DNA of 60,193 nt from Caryophanales bacterium UBA1737 (GTDB lineage: Bacteria; Bacillota_I; Bacilli_A; ML615J-28; CAG-313), in NCBI GenBank assembly GCA_002315915.1, contig DCIB01000003.1, forward strand, positions 1 to 60,193, read 5' to 3'. Below are positions 54,799 to 60,193 of the stretch, piece by piece (position 1 is the stretch's first letter; each line of letters opens with the position of its first letter). The position numbers and the translations under genes are program-made. A model generated the notes under the pieces. It was not told the origin of the DNA, ran no database searches, and worked only from the letters and a program-made list of their open reading frames with translations.

Positions 54799-54868
54799 TG
54801 AATGTTCTCCTTTACTAAATATATTTTAACATATCTATATAAATAAACTACTTATTGTTTAAGAAATT

Positions 54869-54901
54869 TAAAAAGTTAGCTAATTTTACTTAGCTAACTT
54901 A
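54869..54901 (-). terminator. Esterase gene terminator
   Basis: AAGTTAGCTAA and TTAGCTAACTT with a 6-nt loop, then TTTTT on the minus strand. The stem overlaps the stop codon at 54886. Confidence 0.85.
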
Positions 54902-55872
54902 TTTCTTTCTATAAATTCAACTGCTCTTTTAATCCATCCTTCAAATTCAGTAGCTGTTCCATCACCGAATCCGTGTCCACCTTTTGTGTGTGATTCTATT
55001 TTAGAAGGTATCTTTTTTAATTGTAAAGCATCATATAAACATGTTGAATTTCTTTGATCGACTCTTTCATCGTCTTTAGCATATGCAATATATGTAGGAG
55101 GATAGTCTTTATCTAAATTTTCATCTGTATTAATAATTGAATTCATTGAATCAAGTCTATTTTTACCAAGAACCATTTTACAAGTATCATTATCTTCTTT
55201 ATTATCAAAAGTATATTTAACAGATGTAAAAGGATAGCCGAGTATTACACCACTTGGTCTAGGTAAATCATATATAGGGGCGCCTAAATGTGATGTAGAC
55301 CAAAGTTCTGCTATAGTGCCTCCGGCACTAAAGCCACATACTAAATAATCATTATTTATAAGATTAAATTCACTTAAATGGTTATAAATATAATTAATTC
55401 CTAAGGAACAATCAATCATTGGACGAGGCATTAATATATCTTTACATACATGATAGTTTAATATAAATGCAGGATATCCTAAATCATTAAATTCTTTTGC
55501 AATAGGGAATCCTTCAGTTAGATTACAAATATTAGTAAAACCTCCACCTGCAATAATTAATACAAATGGTTTAATAGATCCTTTAACTGGAAAATACATT
55601 AAATTTACATCTTTATCGTGTCCTTTAGCTTTTTCTATTAAAGGATATATTATTTGTTTGTTTTCTCTAGATGCATCATCTATTAATTGAATACCTTTTT
55701 TAAAAGAATCATAATTCCAAGAAGAGCCTTCGCAAAAGAATTGTCCTATCATACATCTTTTAATTAAGAATTTTCTTAATCCTTGGCCATATATAAAATA
55801 ATTTTTGAATGGTTTTAAAATAGGAACAGTTCCTAAATCTTTAAAAGTCATTCTATAACTAATATTAATCAT
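54886..55872 (-). CDS. Alpha/beta-hydrolase esterase (BD-FAE/acetylxylan-esterase-like)
   Basis: 328 residues. The oxyanion region is FVLIIAGGGFTN (about 105-116), the nucleophile elbow CGFSAGG (Ser near 179), an Asp in AYAKDDERVD (about 265-274), and the catalytic His in TKGGHGFGDG (about 297-306). The pattern is that of small carbohydrate esterases such as BD-FAE-type enzymes that remove acetyl or feruloyl groups. No signal peptide, so it would act on imported sugars. Overlaps the EEP gene by 8 nt, with AAGGAG in the overlap. Confidence 0.85.
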   Translation of the reverse strand: MINISYRMTFKDLGTVPILKPFKNYFIYGQGLRKFLIKRCMIGQFFCEGSSWNYDSFKKGIQLIDDASRENKQIIYPLIEKAKGHDKDVNLMYFPVKGSIKPFVLIIAGGGFTNICNLTEGFPIAKEFNDLGYPAFILNYHVCKDILMPRPMIDCSLGINYIYNHLSEFNLINNDYLVCGFSAGGTIAELWSTSHLGAPIYDLPRPSGVILGYPFTSVKYTFDNKEDNDTCKMVLGKNRLDSMNSIINTDENLDKDYPPTYIAYAKDDERVDQRNSTCLYDALQLKKIPSKIESHTKGGHGFGDGTATEFEGWIKRAVEFIERNKLAK

Positions 55873-56665
55873 TTATATTCTCCTTATACTTAAATTCTGA
55901 TGTAATAGGATAGTGATCAGATGGGAATATTAAATTATATGTATCATTTGAAAATGTTTTATCTATTACTTTATAACTTAATGAATCTAATCCCTTAACT
56001 GCAAAATAATCTATTCTTTCAGGAGGATCTCTTCTTAAATATCCTTGGTATGTATATTTATCTTTATCTTCTTTATTAACATCTGCTGGATCATCAAATA
56101 AAGTAAATAAATCTTTTATTACATGATCAGTTGGAGGTGCATTAAAGTCTCCAGTAATAATAACTGGATAATTAGAACAATTAGCATTATAGTGATTATT
56201 TATTAATTCTAATCCCTTTTGTCTTGCGGTATCAGAACGATGATCTAAATGAGTAGAATATACTACTATATTTTTGTTACAAGCATTATCTAATAAGCAA
56301 GCTACTGTACATATTCTATAGCATCTTGCATCCCAGCCCTTACTCATTATAGATGGTGTTTCTGATAACCAAAAAGATTCTTCTTTTATTAAAGAAAATC
56401 TATCTTTTTTATAAAATAAAGGACAACATTCTGGATTTTCTTTAATTTCTCTATATTTATAACAATAATTATATTCATATAATTCGCTAATCATAAATTC
56501 TAATTGAACTTTTGTTGCTTCTTCTAAACATAAAATATCGGGATTTTCTTCTTTAATAAGTTTAATAACATATTCTTTTCTTACATCCCAACTAAGTTCA
56601 AAAGTATCTTCAATAGGATTTACATTTCTAATATTAAAAGTCATTGATTTAATAGTTTTAGTCAT
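55865..56665 (-). CDS. Endonuclease/exonuclease/phosphatase family protein
   Basis: About 266 residues of the EEP fold. Motifs visible: SMTFNIRN (Asn near the metal), LCLEEATKVQL (Glu), YSTHLDHRSD (His and Asp), VIITGDFNAPP (Asp, Asn) and FPSDHYPI near the C-terminus (Asp-His pair). It could act on a phosphodiester, a sugar phosphate or DNA. I chose the ATG at 56665, with GAGG 7 nt ahead; the one at 56671 abuts the ribosome site. First gene before the esterase, sharing its transcript. Confidence 0.85.
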   Translation of the reverse strand: MTKTIKSMTFNIRNVNPIEDTFELSWDVRKEYVIKLIKEENPDILCLEEATKVQLEFMISELYEYNYCYKYREIKENPECCPLFYKKDRFSLIKEESFWLSETPSIMSKGWDARCYRICTVACLLDNACNKNIVVYSTHLDHRSDTARQKGLELINNHYNANCSNYPVIITGDFNAPPTDHVIKDLFTLFDDPADVNKEDKDKYTYQGYLRRDPPERIDYFAVKGLDSLSYKVIDKTFSNDTYNLIFPSDHYPITSEFKYKENIND

Positions 56666-56703
56666 AATCATACCTCTTATTAATATTATAATATATATAA
56701 TTA

Positions 56704-56734
56704 TAAAAAGATGTAGTATTGATACTACATCTTA
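56704..56734 (-). terminator. Terminator after the ArsC/Spx-family gene
   Basis: AAGATGTAGTAT and ATACTACATCTT pair across two bases and are followed by TTTTT on the minus strand. Confidence 0.88.
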
Positions 56735-56737
56735 ATT

Positions 56738-57088
56738 TTATAATAAATTATTCCATTTTATTTCTTTATATCCTACTAATACTTTATCATTAGTTATAAA
56801 TAATGGTCTTTTTACAAGCATACCATTAGTAGATAGTAATTTAATCATTTCATCTTCTGTCATATTATTTAATTTAGTTGATAGATTTAATTCTTTATAA
56901 ACTAAACCTGATGTATTAAAGAATTTCTTAATTGGTAATTTAGATAATTTAATCCATTCTTTTAATTCATCATATGTAGGGTTATTTAATTTAATATCCC
57001 TAAAATCATAATTAATTGAATTGTCGTCTAAGAATTTTTTTGCTTTTTGACAAGTACTACATTTTGGATAACATAAAAATATATTCAT
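56738..57088 (-). CDS. ArsC/Spx-family thioredoxin-fold protein
   Basis: About 116 residues. The active-site segment YPKCSTCQKAKKFL (CxxC at about 8-11) and the conserved RDIKLNNPTYDELKEW and RPLFITNDKVLVGYKE are typical of the ArsC/Spx/YffB family. Arsenate-reductase-type members and the redox regulator Spx share this fold; the RP-L-F pattern fits the reductase-like group. I chose the ATG at 57088, as the 37-residue upstream extension lacks a conserved start. It would act as a small redox protein in the cytoplasm. Confidence 0.85.
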   Translation of the reverse strand: MNIFLCYPKCSTCQKAKKFLDDNSINYDFRDIKLNNPTYDELKEWIKLSKLPIKKFFNTSGLVYKELNLSTKLNNMTEDEMIKLLSTNGMLVKRPLFITNDKVLVGYKEIKWNNLL

Positions 57089-57350
57089 AATTGTATCTCT
57101 TTCTTTTTTATGTTTAATATATATGAATAATATGTTTTTTATAATATTGTTTATTAGAGCGAATCTTTTATAACTCTGCTTTAGACAGCGAATATACAAT
57201 AGATACTTAACCCAGTTTAATTGTAATACTTTTAATAGGAATTACTTTATTTTGATCTGCAATTTATAAATTCAATTATTTTAACATCTTACATATATAA
57301 ATTTAGTTATATATATTATAACATATAAAACTAATTAGTCTATATATAAT

Positions 57351-57378
57351 AAAAAGTCCTCTTATTAAGAGGACTTTT
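57351..57378 (-). terminator. Helicase gene terminator
   Basis: AAAAGTCCTCTTA and TAAGAGGACTTTT form a near-perfect palindrome with TTTTT on the minus strand, overlapping the stop codon at 57377. Confidence 0.88.
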
Positions 57379-60094
57379 AAATCAATTGTAAAATACGTTG
57401 TAACTCATTAGATTCATTCGTTTTTAATCTTAATATATTTATTTTATTGTTATGTAAAGCTTTATCCTTAATATTATCGTGTTTTAGTTGTTTTTCATTT
57501 TGCAAATGGTATTTGGTTCCATCAACCTCAACGCATAATATAGGTTTATATGATAATTTATTAAAAAATACGAAATCAACATGAGTGTTTATATGTGTTA
57601 AGTATTTGATTTCTTTTTCATTAAAACCAGAATAATCGTTTAATAGATCTGATAAACGTACATGCATTCTATATTTATAATTAGCTAATATATATTTATT
57701 CTTTTTAATTTCATCATCTAATAATTTTTCTGCTAATGAATCATATTTATTATTATTTACTAATTGTAAATCGCTATATAAAGTATCAAACACAGATACA
57801 ATATCACCTTGTTTTACCGAAGATAATCCACATTGATATATAGAATAATCTATTAAATCTCGAATATTATTATTTTCACTATTAAAAACACCATCAGATA
57901 CAATAATATAAAGTTTTTTTACTGCTCTAGATACTGCTACATTTAATAAATTGTTATTACAAACAAAACTATTAATACATTCATTTTTTTCTGAAAAATC
58001 ATTTAATACAGAACAAAGAATAATAACATCCTTTTGTCTTCCTTGATAACTATGAATAGTATCTACTTCAACCCAATCATAATTTGTTTTTAATTTTGAT
58101 TTTATTAAAATAGCTTGAGATTTAAATGGCGTAATAACTCCTACACTAGTTGACTCTATTTCAGAAACTAATTTTAAAACTTCATCAGCTTCTCGTTCTG
58201 ATATCCATCCTGTTCCAGATGGATTCCTTCTAGCATGATTTCCTTGAACAAGTTTTATAATATTCAAATCATTTTTAGCTGAACTGTGAGTCATTATTAC
58301 CAATTCATTATTATAAAACTTACTATTACAATACTTAATTATCGCTGGTGAGCATCTATAATGTTCAAGTAATGTTGTATATGAGATATTACTCAATTTT
58401 GAAAAAGACTTTAACATGCTTTGATTGTTATATAAATATTTTAATTCTATATTTAAAGTTGTTGCTAAGTTTTTGGAAAAATCTAATATTTTATTATTAT
58501 CAATTTCGGGTAATTGTTTTTCATCTCCAATAACAACAATGTTTTTTGCACAATTCATCGCTAATATTGATGAAATCATTTCAGATTGAGAAGCTTCATC
58601 TATTATTAAATAATCTAAAAGATATCCATCAGGTATGTTGTTCGAAATTGAATAAGTAGTAGAAAGTATAACTGGATATCGCCTAATAAAATCTTCAAAA
58701 TTTTCTTTAAAGTTTTCGCTTGTAAATTCTATATCTTTAAATTTATTAAATTTATCATTTAAAAATGAATTTAGTAAATTAGTAGATAACTTTATAATAT
58801 CATCTTCAACAATGTTAATACTGTTTTGTTTTAAGTAACTTATCTTATTATCTATTTCTTTTTTTATACAAGAAATTTTTTTATCATAATAAATGTTTAT
58901 CAAATAAGCATATAAATCATCAAGACTATATTCTGTTATATTTCTTATTTTGAATTTAAAAAAGAATATTAATCTTTTGATAATATTTAATTTAGAATAT
59001 TCTATCAAATTGTTGGCTAAATTTAAGTAATATGATGATTCCTTGTCATTTGGAATAAAATCATAATAATTAATTGATTTATATCTAGATATAAAGTGAT
59101 CTTTTTCTTTGATAACGCTAGATAATTTTTCATTTAATAATGCTATTTCATTTTTTGTTTTACTAATTCTTCTATATGTCAAGATTTTTTTATGTAATTC
59201 GTCTTTTGAAGATAACGAATTATGTCCTAAATTATAATTAATCATATTATCTTTTTTTACAAAGAAATTATTAACATTTTCGTAGCTTCCTAAATTAGCT
59301 ATAAAATTAGATAATAGATTATTAGATAATTTATCATAAACATTCTTTATGGCGGAATTATTATTGGATATAACTCCAATATTCATATCATTATATACAG
59401 CATTAGCAATTAGATTTAAGATAACCTGAGTTTTTCCTGTTCCGGGTGGTCCAGAAATAACAGTAATATTTTTCTTGAATGCTTTATCTATTGCATTCAT
59501 TTGAGAATAGCTAGAAATAAATGGATATATATAATTCATTTTTTTATTCAATTCCTTAATATTATTAATGGAATATGAATAGAAAACAGATTCTTTATTA
59601 ATATCTGATATTTTAGAATATCGATTATTAATAATTCTTGCTACACCATTATCATCGTTTGACTGTTCGTTCTGATACCAACTCAACATTTTATAATAAA
59701 ACATTAACCTGTCTTGTGGCTCGGCAAGGATTTCATCATTATAAGCCAAATAAGTGTTTCCCGTTAGTTTTTCTATTTTATTTACTAAAATCTTAGTATT
59801 ATTATTTGTAAATATTTTTATATATTTATCATCAAAAATTAAAGCTTTAAAAATAAGAAATTTATTTGCACAGTAAACTATATATTTATTATCAAGTTTT
59901 AAATCTTTTACGTTTTCACAAACTATAATATCACTAAATGATATCTTATAATTATTTCTATTTTTAAATACAACAAAATAATGATTATAATTTTCTTTTA
60001 AATAAATTACTTCATCAGTAATATCTTTATAGTGGTTGTTTTCTGAATATTTCAGAATAAGATGATTATATTCGTTTGTCCCTTTTATTTCCAT
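57377..60094 (-). CDS. SF1 helicase with C-terminal DUF2726-like nuclease domain
   Basis: About 905 residues. The N-terminal 180 are of unknown fold. Superfamily 1 helicase motifs follow: SGPPGTGKT (Walker A, about 212-220), a long helical insertion (about 295-465), DYLIIDEASQSE (Walker B), VIGDEKQLPE (motif III), LLEHYRCSP (IV), VDTIHSYQGRQKD (V) and NVAVSRAVKKLYI (VI). The C-terminal 110 residues resemble DUF2726: HVDFVFFNK and LCVEVDGTKYH give a D...ExD pattern of restriction-like nucleases. Start at 60094 has GGAG 6 nt ahead; an ATG 12 nt upstream has none. Related helicase-nuclease chains occur in defence islands, but no other defence gene is in view. Confidence 0.88.
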   Translation of the reverse strand: MEIKGTNEYNHLILKYSENNHYKDITDEVIYLKENYNHYFVVFKNRNNYKISFSDIIVCENVKDLKLDNKYIVYCANKFLIFKALIFDDKYIKIFTNNNTKILVNKIEKLTGNTYLAYNDEILAEPQDRLMFYYKMLSWYQNEQSNDDNGVARIINNRYSKISDINKESVFYSYSINNIKELNKKMNYIYPFISSYSQMNAIDKAFKKNITVISGPPGTGKTQVILNLIANAVYNDMNIGVISNNNSAIKNVYDKLSNNLLSNFIANLGSYENVNNFFVKKDNMINYNLGHNSLSSKDELHKKILTYRRISKTKNEIALLNEKLSSVIKEKDHFISRYKSINYYDFIPNDKESSYYLNLANNLIEYSKLNIIKRLIFFFKFKIRNITEYSLDDLYAYLINIYYDKKISCIKKEIDNKISYLKQNSINIVEDDIIKLSTNLLNSFLNDKFNKFKDIEFTSENFKENFEDFIRRYPVILSTTYSISNNIPDGYLLDYLIIDEASQSEMISSILAMNCAKNIVVIGDEKQLPEIDNNKILDFSKNLATTLNIELKYLYNNQSMLKSFSKLSNISYTTLLEHYRCSPAIIKYCNSKFYNNELVIMTHSSAKNDLNIIKLVQGNHARRNPSGTGWISEREADEVLKLVSEIESTSVGVITPFKSQAILIKSKLKTNYDWVEVDTIHSYQGRQKDVIILCSVLNDFSEKNECINSFVCNNNLLNVAVSRAVKKLYIIVSDGVFNSENNNIRDLIDYSIYQCGLSSVKQGDIVSVFDTLYSDLQLVNNNKYDSLAEKLLDDEIKKNKYILANYKYRMHVRLSDLLNDYSGFNEKEIKYLTHINTHVDFVFFNKLSYKPILCVEVDGTKYHLQNEKQLKHDNIKDKALHNNKINILRLKTNESNELQRILQLI

Positions 60095-60113
60095 AATTAT
60101 CTCCATTTATAAT

Positions 60114-60122
60114 ATTATATCA
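60114..60122 (-). promoter_or_regulatory. Extended -10 promoter of the helicase gene
   Basis: On the minus strand TGATATAAT about 20 nt before the start codon, with no clear -35 box. Confidence 0.5.
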
Positions 60123-60193
60123 TATAAAAAATTTAGTATTTTTATAAAAAAGACTCCCTATATTAATAAGTGCTATGTAATATAAGTGTGATT

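Noticed and set aside
1..60193. Mycoplasma-type genetic code (TGA as Trp)
   Set aside because: Tryptophans are TGG, and TGA works as a stop, for example at 30737-30739 overlapping the next ATG.
1..60193. CRISPR array, prophage or intact insertion sequence
   Set aside because: No regularly spaced repeat-spacer series, no integrase or transposase frame and no structural phage genes are visible. The 51425 repeat pair is only two units.

Overview
This window is very AT-rich bacterial DNA. It has compact operons, strong AGGAG-type ribosome sites, TGG as the tryptophan codon and TGA used as a stop (for example the ATGA overlap at 30737-30740), so it uses the standard code and not the Mycoplasma code. 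The tadA-SRP RNA adjacency, the heterodimeric ABC exporter and many carbohydrate genes point to a Firmicutes/Bacilli-type host, plausibly an uncultured gut member of the Mollicutes/Erysipelotrichia side of the Bacilli. That placement is inference. There are no phage genes, no intact transposase, no CRISPR array and no recognisable transcription-factor gene in 60 kb.

Left part (1-18.4 kb), mostly housekeeping on the minus strand: small membrane and lipoproteins, tRNA-Ser(GCU) with a perfect consensus promoter, a two-gene ABC exporter, SRP RNA next to tadA, tdk, and a six-gene operon read from manA through a BadF-type sugar kinase, HAD phosphatase, phosphopantetheinyl transferase and YqeY to a CDF metal transporter. 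Then come gapA, a decayed region with a frameshifted AAA-ATPase remnant, a predicted heavy-metal/manganese exporter and an M18 aminopeptidase.

Middle part (18.4-43.4 kb), the metabolic core. (a) A glycerol-3-phosphate-type redox operon: GlpA-like, pyridine nucleotide oxidoreductase, DUF1667 protein, FGGY kinase and alkyl-DHAP-synthase-like flavoprotein. (b) uxuA and an SDR fructuronate reductase. (c) A six-gene operon reading sulfoquinovosidase-like GH31, FSA-like transaldolase, sulfolactaldehyde-reductase-like enzyme, fucose-isomerase-like enzyme, TauE/SafE exporter and GPH importer. This gene set matches the sulfofructose-transaldolase (sulfo-TAL) route known from gut Firmicutes: sulfoquinovose is isomerised, split by transaldolase onto glyceraldehyde-3-phosphate, and the C3-sulfonate is reduced and exported. 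The GH31 keeps the catalytic aspartates and four of the five sulfosugar-recognition residues I recall for E. coli YihQ, but has Gln where YihQ has the sulfonate-binding Arg. (d) An MFS transporter, tagaturonate epimerase uxaE, a fused isomerase/Gfo-Idh dehydrogenase, a PHP phosphoesterase, a GH63/GH37-like hydrolase and a GH4 alpha-galacturonidase with the CHEV motif. Together with uxuA and the SDR these outline a galacturonide route down to 2-keto-3-deoxygluconate, with several steps encoded elsewhere.

Right part (43.4-60.1 kb): a beta-lactamase-fold esterase, a GH127-like enzyme and a GH125 alpha-mannosidase in one operon; an unrecognised large lipoprotein co-transcribed with a second GPH transporter; an operon of a flavoprotein, a membrane-anchored calcineurin-like phosphoesterase and a small membrane protein; an esterase with an EEP-family hydrolase; an ArsC/Spx-family protein; and an SF1 helicase with a C-terminal nuclease-like domain that could be an antiphage protein.

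The most interesting item is the sulfo-TAL operon with its altered sulfoquinovosidase pocket, and the possibility that the neighbouring glycerol-phosphate operon handles the glycerol half of sulfoquinovosyl-glycerol.
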